The translations under genes were made by a program, and so were the position numbers. A DNA stretch of 64,000 bases, taken from positions 13,379,501-13,443,500 of the forward strand of contig NC_088323.1 in the NCBI RefSeq assembly GCF_910592395.1, given 5' to 3'. Origin of the DNA: Lineus longissimus. Its lineage: Eukaryota > Nemertea > Pilidiophora > Heteronemertea > Lineidae. Shown here piece by piece: positions 9,163 through 20,367 of the stretch. The stretch's first letter is position 1, and each line of letters starts with the position of its first letter. The notes below the pieces were generated by a model, which did not search any database, had not been told where the DNA came from, and saw only the letters and a program-made list of their open reading frames with translations.

Positions 9163-9840
9163 ATGGATGGAGACAACAAGGTTTATCCAGATTTAAGTAA
9201 TTTAAACTCTGAAATTCATTTAAACTCTGAAAGTCATTTAAACTATGAAAGGCCTGAAAAGCACACAGAAAGTAACCCTCAGGCTTTCAGACTACAACAA
9301 ATATGTGAGGTTAAGAGTTTCTTAGAAAGCGAGATTGAATTTAGAAGAAAGATATTTTCAAAGTACAAAAAAGCATTTAGCGTAATTACTGGCATTAGTC
9401 ATAGTCTTAATTTTGTAAGCGTTGCGGCTGGCTCAGTTGGTGTGTCTGCACTGGCTGGTGTCATCACAGCACCGATAGGTTTTGCACTTGGTGGAGTGAC
9501 CATTGGTAGCGCCATTATCTCCTCAGCCCTAAGTTGGAAGAAAAAAGATATCCTGAAGAAAAATGAAAAACATGAGAAGATTGGAATGTTGGCAATTTCA
9601 AAACTTAACTCCATCAATGATCTGGTAAGTAAGGCCATGAGTGATTCGCGCATTTCAACAGATGAGTTTACCTTGATTCTCAAAGAAAAGGAAAAATACA
9701 TTGCTATGAAAAATTCCATCAGAAAAACACAGAGGGAGGCAAGTTCAGCTGTTGATGTGGAATCTTTAAAGAAGACTTTTTTAGAAGAAGGAAAAAAACA
9801 GGCGCAAACAGAGATGATAGCGAAACTGAAGTCACAGTAA
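9163..9840 (+). CDS. conserved Polinton membrane protein
   Basis: An intact 225-residue frame starts at TTAAATG. The first 30 residues contain repeated HLNSE-type units. Residues about 43-70 are charged (RLQQICEVKSFLESEIEF). Residues about 72-123 form a long glycine/alanine-rich hydrophobic stretch, enough for two membrane passes or a hairpin. The C-terminal half is a Lys/Glu-rich helical region containing KLNSINDLVSKAMSDSRIS. I recall similar proteins next to the polymerase in other Polintons, but the function is unknown. It could be an envelope, membrane-remodelling or replication-anchoring protein; these are guesses. Confidence 0.6.
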   Translation: MDGDNKVYPDLSNLNSEIHLNSESHLNYERPEKHTESNPQAFRLQQICEVKSFLESEIEFRRKIFSKYKKAFSVITGISHSLNFVSVAAGSVGVSALAGVITAPIGFALGGVTIGSAIISSALSWKKKDILKKNEKHEKIGMLAISKLNSINDLVSKAMSDSRISTDEFTLILKEKEKYIAMKNSIRKTQREASSAVDVESLKKTFLEEGKKQAQTEMIAKLKSQ

Positions 9841-10031
9841 TGGTGTCACCACTATTGGTGTTACCAATTATTAATCACCATTATCACTATTATCCTCAAC
9901 CATTATCGGTACCACCATCACTGGGATCAGCATTATTACCATCAGCACCCCCGATGTATGTTGAAAGTGTCTGAAAATGTCTGAAAATGTCTGAAAATGT
10001 AATTTAATAATTTTTGTTATCCTAAATAGAA
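9841..10031 (+). repeat. low-complexity intergenic stretch upstream of the polymerase
   Basis: The first 110 bp are rich in ACCATTA/CCATCAC trinucleotide-like repeats. A tandem of a 10-bp unit, TGTCTGAAAA, follows at about 9967-9997. The region ends with AAATAGAAATGG at the polymerase start, a sequence that recurs at the 13695 gene start. Confidence 0.6.
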
Positions 10032-13000
10032 ATGGTTGATAAAAATGAGAAAATACATTGTTCAACATGTAACAAGGAGATATCATACAGCAATCTTTCA
10101 GCACATAGGAAAACCAAAGGGCATCAAAGAATGGAAGAGCACAAAAGAATGGAAGGGCATCAAAGAATGGAAGGGCATCAAATGGAGTTAACAAGCCAGT
10201 CAGACTCGAGTTCTCGTTCACTATGTTTACCTAACCCTATTATACTACAAGATACCAAGAAACTTGAACTACAGGACAAAGTCCGATTCGAGGCTAAGGA
10301 ATTGGAGAGCATAAATAATGTGAAGGATATCGAAGTGGTAAAAGAATTTGGTAAACCAGTTGTTACCATTCGTTTAAAAATAAGCAAACCAGCAAAACAC
10401 GTTTTCGAGTACAGAGGTAAACTGGAAGAAATTCTCTTTAAGCTAACTGATTACCATCATAAAATAAGTATTTCAGTTAAAGCTGAATTTGACAGATCTC
10501 GCGAAAAGGCTATCTATGCCATTCAATCTCCAATGGAAAGCATAATTTCAAGAAACCAGACAATTTATGCCATAACTAGTCAATTGAACTACATAAAGGC
10601 CGCGATTGAGGAACGATACTTCGAAGGAAGCGGCCTGAGTTTAAATGAAATCAAGTCGTGCGATCTCACAATATGTTCCTACAAGAAATGTAAAGGCGGT
10701 CACTACACTAGTTTACCATTCCGAACTAAAGCTGTCATTAATGTGAAATCAAATGATGAGAAATGTTTTCTGTGGAGTATTTTGGCCGCCAAACACAAAA
10801 ACGACATAAACGTCACTGAAATCTATCCCAATCAAAACAAGGAAAGCTCAATAAAGATCAAATCCTTTCTTGTTTGCGTTCAAAAGGATATCCCTAAGAT
10901 CGAACAAGACAACAATCTCAAGATTAATGTGTTCAAGTTAGAGAACGAATGGGCTAAAAGCATTTATGCCGCAAAGCTGGAACCACTCTACCTCTCTAAG
11001 AACCACGATGATGATGATGTTATCGATCTGTTGTATTTCAAGGGTCATTTCATGTACATAAGAGACATAAATCTATTCTTCAAGACTGACAGGAATAGTG
11101 TGATCATTTGTAGGAGATGCATGAATTACTTTTACAAGAAATCTACACTAGAAAGACATAAATTGAAATGTGGAAAACACGATTACTGTAAGATCAGTCT
11201 GCCTCAACCGAATAGTAAATGGTCACAACTTAAGTTTGAAAAGCACTCATTCAAGAATAGAGTTCCCTTTGTAATCTATGCTGATTTCGAAGCGATAAGC
11301 ACAACAGTCAATGATAATACAACTCAGACGGATACCACTAAAAAACTATTCAAACAGATTGCGTCAGCAGTTGGAGTTTACGTTCACTCTGACTACTCAC
11401 AAATCTACCCCAGTGGGTATCTCTGTCACAGAGGTGCTGATGTAGTTGACGTTTTCTGTAACTGGTTACTCAGAATGGAAGAGACGTTCTCAACTCTACT
11501 GAAATACAACATTCCTCTCACCATGACAGACGAAGATTTGGTGAGATACTCACAAGAAACAAACTGTTACTACTGCAATGAATTGTTAGGCGAGGACAGA
11601 TTTCAAGATCACAATCACTACAATGGAAAATACAGAGGTACTGCTCACAAAGCTTGCAACTTGAACGAGAAGAAAGCCATGTTTGTTCCAGTGTTTTTTC
11701 ACAATCTCAGTAATTACGATGCTCACCTATTCATCAGAGAATTGATGTCTAGGTCAAACAAGAAACTGAAGCTTCTTGCTTAAAACGCAGAAGAGTACAT
11801 TTCATTTGAGTTAGGTTGTTTAAAATTTTTAGACTCTTACAGATTCTTACAGTCTGGATTGGACAACATCACCAAATCTATGGAAGATGGTGACTTTAAG
11901 ATAACAAGACAGTCTTACCCAAATCCTGACGATTTTAAACTATTGAGGAAGAAAGGATCAGTGTCTTATTCATTTTACACATCACATGAAAGTTACAATG
12001 TTACTCACTTAGAGAAGTCTATGTTCTTTGATGAATTGAAGAATGAAATGGCGGATGATTCAGTTTACCTAAAATCCAAAGACATATGGGATCATTTCAA
12101 TATCAGAAATCATGGAGAGTTCATCGACCTGTACCTCAAAACAGATGTTCTTTTGTTAACTGATTTATTCGAGAAATTCAGGGACGTTAATTTAAACAAT
12201 TTCCAGATCGATCCTTGTCACTGCTATTCAGCACCTGGCTTGACCTGGTTAGCCGGATTGAAACACACAGACATAAACCTCGAACTTCTTACCGATACCG
12301 ATATCCTACTTACTTTTGAAAAGGCAATAAGAGGTGGAATTTCAGGTGTTATGGGAACAAGACATGTCAAGGCAGATGAACACCACAAACTACTCTACAT
12401 AGACGCAAATAATCTCTATGGCTGGGCAATGATGGAAAGTCAGCCTTACGGCAGTTTTCAAATGTTTGACGATACCATGATCAAAGCAAACATAACTAAT
12501 CAGGATATCATGTCAATTCCTAAAGACAGTGAAGTAGGATATCTTTTCGAAGTAGATTTAGGTTATCCAGAGGAAATCAAGTTCAAGTCAAAAAACTTTC
12601 CATTCTGTCCAGAATCGCTTTTCATAGACGACGAATTAAGTCCTTACCAGAAAGATTTACTTGGTGACGAGAAGATGTCAAAGGTAGAAAAATTGATCCT
12701 CACACAGAAGGACAAGACCAACTACATCGTGCATTACAGACTTTTACAGTTTTACTTAAAGCAAGGAATGATACTGAAAAAGGCCCATTCTTTCATCAGT
12801 TTCAAACAATCAAAGTGGTTGAAATCATACATCGACTTCAACACTAAAAAGAGGATGGCTTCTACTACTGATTTTGAGAAAGATTACTTCAAATTAATGA
12901 ACAATGCTTTCTACGGAAAGACATGTGAAAACGTAAGGAACAGGGTAGAAATTGAACTGGTGACAGATGGAGAAAGTGCCAAGAACTTCATGGCAAGTCC

Positions 13001-13584
13001 CAGGTTTTCATCGATTAACATCTTTGACGAAAGTAGCGCGGCAATTTGCATGAGGAAAACATCAATAAAGTTCAACAAGCCAATCTACATAGGAGCTGCA
13101 GTACTGGAGTTGTCCAAGCTGCTGATGTATGAATTCTACTACAACATACTTCAACCTCACTTTGGTGAGAAAAACCTAGAACTTCTTTATTTGGACACGG
13201 ATTCTTTCGGAGGAGACGAAATGATAGAATTTATTGCCTTGAGGAGTAAGATGTATGCGTACAGAACCAAGACTATGTCTGGAGAGCAAGGCGCGACTAA
13301 AAAATTCAGAAACAAAGAAATTGAAGGGAATCGCTAAGAATGTAGTGAATAAGTCTATTACATTTGTTGACTACGTTGATTGTCTTGAAAACACTAAGAC
13401 TTTTAATCACAAAATGCGTCATCTGAGGTCAGAAAAGCATCAAATGTATATGGAAGAGATTGACAAGAAAAGCTTGAGTCCTTTCGATGATATGCGTTTC
13501 ATCTTAGAGGATGGCATCTCTACATTGCCTTTCGGTATTTACTATGAAAAATACATTGATTACAGTAATTTAATTAATGTTTAA
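10032..13584 (+). pseudogene. Polinton protein-primed DNA polymerase B, broken
   Basis: The gene covers roughly 1,180 codons. Residues 10-31 form a C2H2-like finger, and a second Cys/His cluster spans about C360-C380. Exonuclease motifs are YADFEA (416-421), SNYDAHLF (about 560-567) and KTDVLLLTDLF in the second frame (about nt 12140). Residues 512-542 contain a Cys/His module (CYYC...DHNH...RGTAHKACN) resembling a phage endonuclease VII fold. Polymerase motif A is IDANNLYGWAM (about nt 12405), motif B NNAFYGKTCENV (about nt 12900) and motif C LDTDSF (about nt 13190). Lesions are a TAA at 11781-11783, a frameshift near 13300-13320, and probable loss of some tens of residues just after motif C. 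The enzyme would copy the linear element from a protein primer. Confidence 0.88.
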
Positions 13585-13585
13585 T

Positions 13586-13653
13586 CTTAATGAATATTTA
13601 ACCTTAATGAATGTTTAACCTTAATGAATGTTTAACCTTAATGAATGTTTAAC
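13586..13653 (+). repeat. 17-bp tandem repeat, four units
   Basis: The unit CTTAATGAATGTTTAAC is repeated four times, with one variant base in the first copy, directly after the polymerase. It is followed by AATTAAATCA/TTTAATTAAAT repeats that lead into the next gene start. It may be slippage in an AT-rich intergenic region. Confidence 0.85.
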
Positions 13654-13694
13654 TAATTAAATCACTTTAATTAAATCATTTTAATTAAATAGAA

Positions 13695-14620
13695 ATGGAC
13701 TTCATAATTTTTGATAATGAATGCGATGAAGCCATATTTGAGCTTAACTTAACAGACCCATTGAACATAAAATCGATCACTTTGAAATCGATAACTTTTT
13801 ACAATTCATGGTGGACTGGTGATAACGTTCCGGGTATTACAGAATTGTTAAAAATGGAAATGACTCAGGACAACAATCCAATTCTTTGTATGTCCCTTTT
13901 GATGGTCATTTCAGTTTGTCAGAACTTTGCTCCTTTATCAATGAGCGTATCAAAAACCTTGCAGGACATGTTAACATCAGCTGTGAAAATAACAATTACC
14001 TTATCATTGAACTTACTGAGGACAAGTTGTTTATGCTGAAAGATTACTATCTCGGTGATGAATATTTTACAATAGTAAACACATTTTTTGGTTTTAAACA
14101 AACTAAATTCGCCAAGAAAGGAAAATACTACTCCACCAAGTGTTGTATTCTTCCACTGTGTTACGTTGCTTTACGGATCTAACCTGGCGAATCTAATCTA
14201 AAGGACGAATTTGATCAGCAGTGTAGAATACAATGTTCACTTTATTTCACTCGTGCTCGTAACAACCACGACAATTACTAATTCCGAATAGACCGTGTTA
14301 ACAGCCGAAGACACGAACACGACACCAAGCCACTTAACTTTTACAGAAAAGAACTATTTTTAAGATCAAATTTGGTTGACAAAGCTAAGACCCTCTACAA
14401 CAATAAACCTTCTGACATTTTATGTATCGTTCCTGTTAAAGATGGTGATCAGATACAATACCAGAGATATGAACTCAATTGTAAGAAAATAGTGAACAAA
14501 AAATGTACAAATCAAGTCAAATTTGAAATCACTGATGAGAATGGTAAAATAGTTAATTTCAGAGGTAGCTCAGTTACTTTAAATTTTTCACTTGAAACTA
14601 AGAATAGTGTGTTTGAGTAA
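13695..14620 (+). pseudogene. second jelly-roll-like Polinton structural protein, frameshifted
   Basis: Three frame segments together resemble one protein: 13695 to about 13890, about 13886-14180 in another frame, and 14372-14620 in the same frame as the second segment. The middle part has FDGHFSLSELCSFINE, matching in layout the IPDGLYDLESF block of the minor capsid gene at 598. The end has ITDENGKIVNFRGSSVTLNF, matching LTDENNVIIDLNGF there. I therefore read it as a paralogous single jelly-roll structural protein, perhaps a spike or second penton-type subunit. At least one frameshift near 13890 and a disrupted stretch at about 14180-14370 break it. Its start context, AAATAGAAATGG, equals that of the polymerase. 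Confidence 0.55.
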
Positions 14621-14646
14621 TTCTTGCTGTATCACTTGAATAAATT

Positions 14647-15120
14647 CTACTCCATTAAACTAAGATTACATGTTTTAGGAGTTGTGTAAGACCCTTCTGG
14701 TTTACTACCTTCTTGTTTACTAACTTTTAATTTGTATCCTTCTGTTTTACTACCTACTAGTACTTTCTTGTTAGTTTTAATCTTAGGATAGCAGTAAATG
14801 ATGACTGCAAAACCAAATGCAGCTAAAATGACATACAGTGTTGAACTGCTGGAACTTCCAGTATTTGTGGTAACCTCAGGCTCTGGTTGAGTTAAACTTT
14901 GTTCGGGTTCATCGTCTTTCCTGGGTTCATCATCTTTCCTGGGTTCATCATCTTTCCCAGTAAACCTCTCCTTTTTTGACTTCTTGAATTCCTGAGATCT
15001 TTTACCTAATTCTCGAGACCATGCAATTTGTTTTTCTGATCTTTCTCTCTTAATGGGCTTTTCACTGTCTGTCACTCGAGCTATGCTCTCGGTCTCTGCT
15101 CTCTGAACTTTGTCCTAGAT
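14647..15120 (-). CDS. Polinton single-pass membrane protein, start unclear
   Basis: The frame has no ATG near its beginning; it opens after a stop at about 15118 and overlaps the end of the upstream minus-strand gene. The conserved-looking part is EKQIAWSRELGKRSQEFKK. Three RKDDEP units follow, encoded by an 18-bp DNA repeat at about 14908-14955. Residues in SSSTLYVILAAFGFAVIIYCY form one clear membrane helix with a basic tail after it. The C-terminal part repeats GSK.EG units. Small proteins of this layout occur in Polintons; the function is unknown. Expression may depend on a frameshift from the overlapping gene, or the start may be degraded. Confidence 0.5.
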
Positions 15121-15901
15121 GTTGTACTGATCCACTTCCATGTTCGGTTCCACTCCCATTTAATCTTCTGAAATTTTCATTGGTGGCACCAATCGATTCA
15201 CTAGCAGATTTTGTTTCTTGACAATGTCCTAAATTGATCAGTGTTGATGAGGCAAGAGCAGTTAGTGAACCCATTCTCAAACTCAACCATCCTAACCACC
15301 TGTCCAATTCATTGGTAACAATGTAATCATTTCTTAGGTCTTCGTACAGCTGATCTTCGTCATCAACAGGCAAGAAAAACTTTGTTAATTTAGTGTAAGT
15401 TTTTAAGACTGTCTTACCCAATGAATCGTTAAGTCTGGCAGCCATCTTTGTCTGGTAGATCCTATGGTGTTTCAATACTTCCTTCTCATTCATTGCGTCT
15501 AAGTCATTAAATGTAAACTGTTTATTTAAGAAATCCTTGCTTTTACCTGTTGCCACCAGAACTTCAAGGTCATGTTCGGCTTTGAGGCCAGTTTCAGTAA
15601 AATTAGCTTTAAGGCCACTATCAGTTGAATTTTGTTGAGAGCTAGTCGAGCTTTGTTGGCAACTAGGGTTAACTAGGCCTTGACGAGAACTGACTAAATT
15701 TGAACTAGTTAACGCCTTGTTAGAAGCTTGTTGCTTTGTTGTGTAATTCTGTTGGTAATTAGAAGTGTTCTGTTGAAAGTTAGTTGCATTCTGTTGGTAA
15801 TTAGTTGAAATGGGATTAACTGAATTTAAACTAGAATTAACTGGGATTACTCCGATTTGCTTCATTTGCTGTTCAATTATCGTTGATGTCTGATTATTCA
15901 T
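15062..15901 (-). CDS. Polinton protein with Gln/Asn/Ser-rich N-terminus
   Basis: An intact 279-residue frame starts at ATAAATG. Residues about 25-100 are low complexity, with repeated NYQQN and SSQQN units. Residues about 105-225 look folded: FTFNDLDAMNEKEVLKHHRI, then YTKLTKFFLPVDDEDQLYEDL, then WLGWLSLRMGSLTALASS. The C-terminal 45 residues are again Ser/Gly-rich. The central block resembles uncharacterised Polinton proteins I remember, but no catalytic motif is visible. It is the first of three minus-strand genes at the right end of the element. Confidence 0.55.
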   Translation of the reverse strand: MNNQTSTIIEQQMKQIGVIPVNSSLNSVNPISTNYQQNATNFQQNTSNYQQNYTTKQQASNKALTSSNLVSSRQGLVNPSCQQSSTSSQQNSTDSGLKANFTETGLKAEHDLEVLVATGKSKDFLNKQFTFNDLDAMNEKEVLKHHRIYQTKMAARLNDSLGKTVLKTYTKLTKFFLPVDDEDQLYEDLRNDYIVTNELDRWLGWLSLRMGSLTALASSTLINLGHCQETKSASESIGATNENFRRLNGSGTEHGSGSVQHLGQSSESRDREHSSSDRQ

Positions 15902-15997
15902 TTATTTGGAATGAAATCTTCATTGGTGACACTAATCGATTCATATTGAACGGAAAATCCTTTACAGGAAAAGTCCTACTTACCAGAAAGAGGATAT

Positions 15998-16949
15998 CTA
16001 GGTCCTGTACAGAATTGCAAGGTCTAGACTACATGGTAAAGGGTAACATTTACTGGTATCTTGCACCTCTAATGCCTTCAATAAAATTTCACTTTGTTTA
16101 TCGATTGCTTGTTCATTTTCATATTCAAGCCTGTAATTTTTGAACAAAATACTTCCTAAGAAACCAGACCATAGAGAGTTCAAATCATCCAGTCGGGCCT
16201 TATCAGTTGGATTCGGTTTCAATACTACATAATCAATTTTCAATGTTTTAAATGCTTGGTGTAAAAACAGCTTGTAATTTATGGTAATTTTAACTCCACT
16301 GTAATGAAGATATTTGAGGAATGCCAATAAAACCATTCTTAGATCTGTGAAATTGTCTTTGGTCAACTGAGGTTTACCAATTGCTCTGTTAATGAATTCA
16401 ATTTCTAAATAAGTGTCACACTCTAGACCAGGTAAAACATCATTGGGTATGAGTTTAACGAGACCAAATCGTAAGGCATTCAGGACTGTTTTTTCATAGC
16501 TGGCCGAACAGAGCCATTTTCTTGGACTTGAGAAGTAAACCTTAATCCTACTTTCAACAAAATGTTTCAAATCATTTACCATTAAATCTGACAGACGTGT
16601 CTGGCCAAGGTTTATGATGACGTGGTCAAAGTAACGTGTTTTGTTCTCAATAGTGATTTCTGGATTCTTAAAGTCATCACTGTAAGTGGTCGAATTGCAA
16701 TTACTGCAGTATGTGTAAAGTTGCTTGGCAGGCCTGTCAAAATTCATTTTTTTTCTGGCATTCAAAAAGTGTCCATCGTTTGCAGTTATGGCACAATTGA
16801 GCATCACTTCCTGTGAATGTATCATACTGTTTCATAGGTGTTACCTGAGTAATAGGTGTTACTGTAAGATCGAGCTCTTTGACCGGATCTTCTTCAGAGA
16901 TTTTCGGTAACGATTCAACCCTTGGTCTAATGTAACCATTTTGTTTCAT
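15998..16949 (-). pseudogene. Cys-rich Polinton protein, frameshifted at a homopolymer
   Basis: Two minus-strand frames join into one plausible gene: 16949 down to about 16747, then 16747 down to 15998. The break is at a run of eight T (plus strand) at about 16747-16754. The zinc-binding pattern CHNC lies in the first frame and YCSNCN in the second, which supports a single original protein. The downstream part is helical and hydrophobic (RMVLLAFLKYLHYSGVKITI) with no motif I recognise. The N-terminal frame contains a repeated T-P-I/M-x-Q-VTPMKQ-like segment. The function is unknown. Confidence 0.45.
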
Positions 16950-17400
16950 AGGTGTTCCCTGGTTAATTTGACTGAAATTACTTCTCTAAAGAGACATAAC
17001 TGTACATTCTTTCACTCATGATTTAGAATAAAAAAAATCATTAAATAATAGGGAACCCTGTTGTTTTAACCATTTTAACCATTTTATCCATTTTATGTAT
17101 TTGGTAAGTTTGGTATGTTTTTGGGGAAAAAAAATTAAAAAACCAAAGACCCCCTGTGTTTACAGAAATTATCCATGTTGGGTTTTTGGTAGTGTTTGTG
17201 GGTTAAAACAATGAATTATTGACAAATGTACATGAATAATGATGAAGAGTGAAGTTTTTCACCCATGATTCTAGGTTTTGTCGTAGATAGTCGTACATTC
17301 GTTTCCCTATTACTGAACTGGCCTACAATAAATAGGCAACATACAAATAAATGAAATTCATCATAAATGAAATTGTCCTGAAGCTAACGATACAGAGACA
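16950..17400. other. probable right boundary zone of the Polinton
   Basis: Polinton-like coding stops by 16949 and the composition becomes AT-rich with homopolymer runs. Two similar direct blocks occur: TTTCACTCATGATTTAG at about 17010 and TTTCACCCATGATTCTAG at about 17257. The terminal inverted repeat cannot be identified because the left end lies outside the window. Confidence 0.35.
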
Positions 17401-18591
17401 GTGGCCAACCTATTTGGTTATAATGCCGCGTATTACTCGGCTCGTCCTTTAACGTCGCCTCCATCAAAGTCACTCTATCGAGAAACTAGAAAGGCAGCAT
17501 GGACGCATGACTTTATCGAAAGTGGGCTTCGAAATTCGCCAACAATTGATAAGGTCACACATGCATTGATCGGTCTCTGCACCCTTAACCCTTTCACTGC
17601 CGAAGCCTCCGAGGACTCAAAAAAATTTCTTTTTCACAAAAACGATCATCCAATTGCATTGCAGGATAGATATAAATGTTCTGCATTGAAAATGATAATG
17701 ATTTTCATCACGTTTTGTATTCTCAATTTTTCACAAATTTTTAGTGGGGTTCTCTGGTGGGGGTGTGGGGGGGGGGTGGGGGCTGACATTACTGAAAAAT
17801 GTCCAGAAAAAAGAAAAATGTTTCAGCGCCTTTTTTTCAAGCATAATTTGAAAGATAAGAGTATTATGATAAGGAAAAAAACACCATGTTTTATGAAATA
17901 CCCTATAATTTTTTTCTGAAAATTCATTCATTCTCAAAACCAGCCCTAGTTGCCCTGAGCCCCTTTTACAAACTTCACCCTAACATCTTTGTCAAGGCCG
18001 ATACCATCGCCATCTCTGACCATAGGCTCCACCATTTTGGCTATCACTTTTAGGATAGGATTTGTAAGTTCTAGTCGAAATTGTGGTACCTCAGGGCAAC
18101 CCATAATGAATAAAACATTAACCTCAGTCAGTGACTGCTTCTTGAATTAGGCCATGTTTACTATGGTAATACGGGCGTCAGGCCGTAACCTCATCCCTTT
18201 GATAAGCACTGCCGATTCCACTCTGGTCATCCTGTAACTGGAACCAGGCGCCCACTTTTGTCTGCTGATATCATCTCCCAGGGCAGTATTGTGATGCAGG
18301 ACGATAGCTTAAAGCTGACGGGTCAAATTCATACACGTGATATGATGGCGTGCATGCACTTGACGCGTCGACCCTCAATTCCAGCCATTACTCTGATCAG
18401 TCCATATTCCGGCGCACTGAAAGTAAGTGTGATGAGGCGGTCCTATTGTCGCTGCTGTTTGATTTGGGCGCCATTGAATCTGAATGTGCGGAAATCGCTC
18501 ATCCGAATGTTGTGCCGTTGTTGTGCCTTCTGTAAAAAAAAACAACAAAAGGTTGTAATATTGCATTTCAATACTTCGGCTGAAATATCTC
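17401..18591. other. no gene recognised
   Basis: The open frame at 17401-17919 begins at GTG and shows no domain. A G-rich stretch (about 17757-17782) and A/T runs follow. No repeat with clear boundaries was found here. Confidence 0.4.
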
Positions 18592-18813
18592 TTAAAGGGA
18601 CAATATAGGCAGCAGTAAGGCAGGCAAGATAATGATATCCGAAGTCGCAAATAGGGGTCCCTCACATCTCACAGTACGTCGAAATGATTCACGCTTGTAC
18701 GAGGAATACATATAGTGCTGAATCTGACATAACCCAGGGCCCTTACACTGTATATTAGTCGCCTGAAGATGACCAAATAAGCCCCTCTGCTCCTGCCTAA
18801 AGTCCCCCTTTAA
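18592..18813 (+). mobile_element. MITE family 1, copy at 18.6 kb
   Basis: The element begins TTAAAGGGACAATATAGGCA and ends with the approximate inverse, TGCCTAAAGTCCCCCTTTAA. The interior shares GGGGTC(C/T)CTCAC and the block CACGCTTGTACGAGGAATAC with related copies near 20.6, 21.3, 21.8 and 50.9 kb. The TTAA at both ends may be the target duplication. Confidence 0.7.
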
Positions 18814-20305
18814 TGAAACGAAAGAAATTTGGCGGTTTTATGCGCACTATTTTTGTAGCGTATGGAAAATGTCTGTGTAATGAGGTTTCTTGTTGCAGAA
18901 GATGATTTGAAGCGCTTACTCTATTGTTCCGTCCGACAAAAAAACGGCTTTCTGTTTTCAGGCTCTTTTGGGTTAAAACAATGATATCTCTTCTATTGCA
19001 TGATGAAGTTCTCCTCAATAGCTATTGATACACAATTTTCAAAGACTTCAGTTGAACAGATTGTTCACCAAATGTCGGGCGTAGGCTTGTCATGTGCAGA
19101 CTCATGCACAACATTTGGGGGTCTGCATCGGGATTGGCTATTAGTGGCTACACTCACGCCACCTATCGGTATATTACAGAGTACGATCGTCGATTTTCGA
19201 ACATGTATTTTTTATTGAATCAAATTTGAAAGTGTATAAAAATGATCAAATTGGTAAATTTGTGAATGGCCAGCTCATATGAAAAACTTACACTTATAGA
19301 ATATCTAAAACTGATCAGTTTATTCCCATGCAAAGATCGTGCAACGACAGAATTCTGTCGGGGATAACATTAAATATAATCGTTCACAACTATAGGCCCA
19401 CCGGCAGTTAATCTCCTAGCCTCGCTTTTGGTATAAACGGTTGCGTAGTTATACTTGCGCCGTGTAGTACTTGCGTAAATTTGGTCTCTTCCGGTTTAGG
19501 AGGCATATAAAGCGCGAACTTCGTTTACCCAGGGTCATTATGCGCGCTCCTATTGCTAATCATGTAGTTCCCGGATGTAGAGGTTGAATGAAGCACAGTC
19601 CTTTCACTAGGACAGTGACTGGCAGTGGTAAATCAACGCCACTCGTGGGGCCTAATAGTATTAGACTAATGTCGGACGCATTCACTTTTTAAAACTCGCT
19701 CTGTCATATAGTGTGTAGACTGGGTACCAATCTACGACGAAGATGGCATAATCAACCACGTGACCCGGACAGGAGAAGCAAGATACAAAAAACTGAATGA
19801 AGTCCAAGCCAATATTTACTGATAATATCATCGCTGCGTATAGCTATCCAATTATGTCCTATATTTTCACCAATATTTAATGTACGTGTCATGTACTTTG
19901 TATAACATGTGCAACAGCAACAAATAATACTACACATGTGTCACATTATGAATGCATGTCCTGTCGTAACTCTTTTGTATTTTTGTAACCGGCTCGAGTG
20001 TTTCAGAATTTTGAAGTGACGTACATGTACTTCCGTTATCCTTGATTTTTTGCTGCAGGAAACCAGCCTCGTTCCAAGTCATTGCGCCTCCGCCAATTCC
20101 TGACACAAGGTTGGATTGTAGCTGAGCGATCGACCACCCAAATATCAGGCCTATTTAGGCCTAGCCAAATACACGGTCCATTGTCTTTGAGTCCGCCCGC
20201 ACCTGGGCCTAAATTCCCGTCTTATCAAAAAGGACCATCCAGAAGTATTAAGGTAGCAGGAAGGGTTGGGCGTTTGTGGTTTCTGAGTCTGAGGGGGTTG
20301 GTGTC
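18814..20305. other. no gene recognised
   Basis: This is non-coding by inspection. Short frames have no domains. A CpG-containing stretch at about 19430-19530 and AT-rich stretches are present, but nothing with clear boundaries. Confidence 0.4.
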
Positions 20306-20367
20306 TGTTGACTGTGCTTTAAGAGAGACTAGGCATGGCGCCAGTCTCTCTTAAAGCACAGTCAACA
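20306..20367. repeat. perfect 25-bp stem hairpin
   Basis: Arms 20306-20330 and 20343-20367 are exact reverse complements (left arm begins TGTTGACTGTGCTTTAAG) around a 12-base loop, AGGCATGGCGCC. The right arm and loop are repeated at 20685-20721 without the left arm. Confidence 0.9.

Noticed and set aside
2590-13584. Alternative genetic code (TAA read as an amino acid) to explain the stops in the Polinton genes
   Set aside because: Other genes of the same element use TAA as their natural end, frameshifts and an insertion also break the genes, and an animal nuclear genome uses the standard code.
15160-15945. Similarity between TTCATTGGTGGCACCAATCG at about 15178 and TTCATTGGTGACACTAATCG at about 15918
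   Set aside because: Only about 25 bp match and the surroundings do not align, so a duplication cannot be supported.
17401-17919. 172-residue open frame
   Set aside because: It starts at GTG, has no recognisable domain, runs through a poly-G stretch and overlaps an opposite-strand frame.
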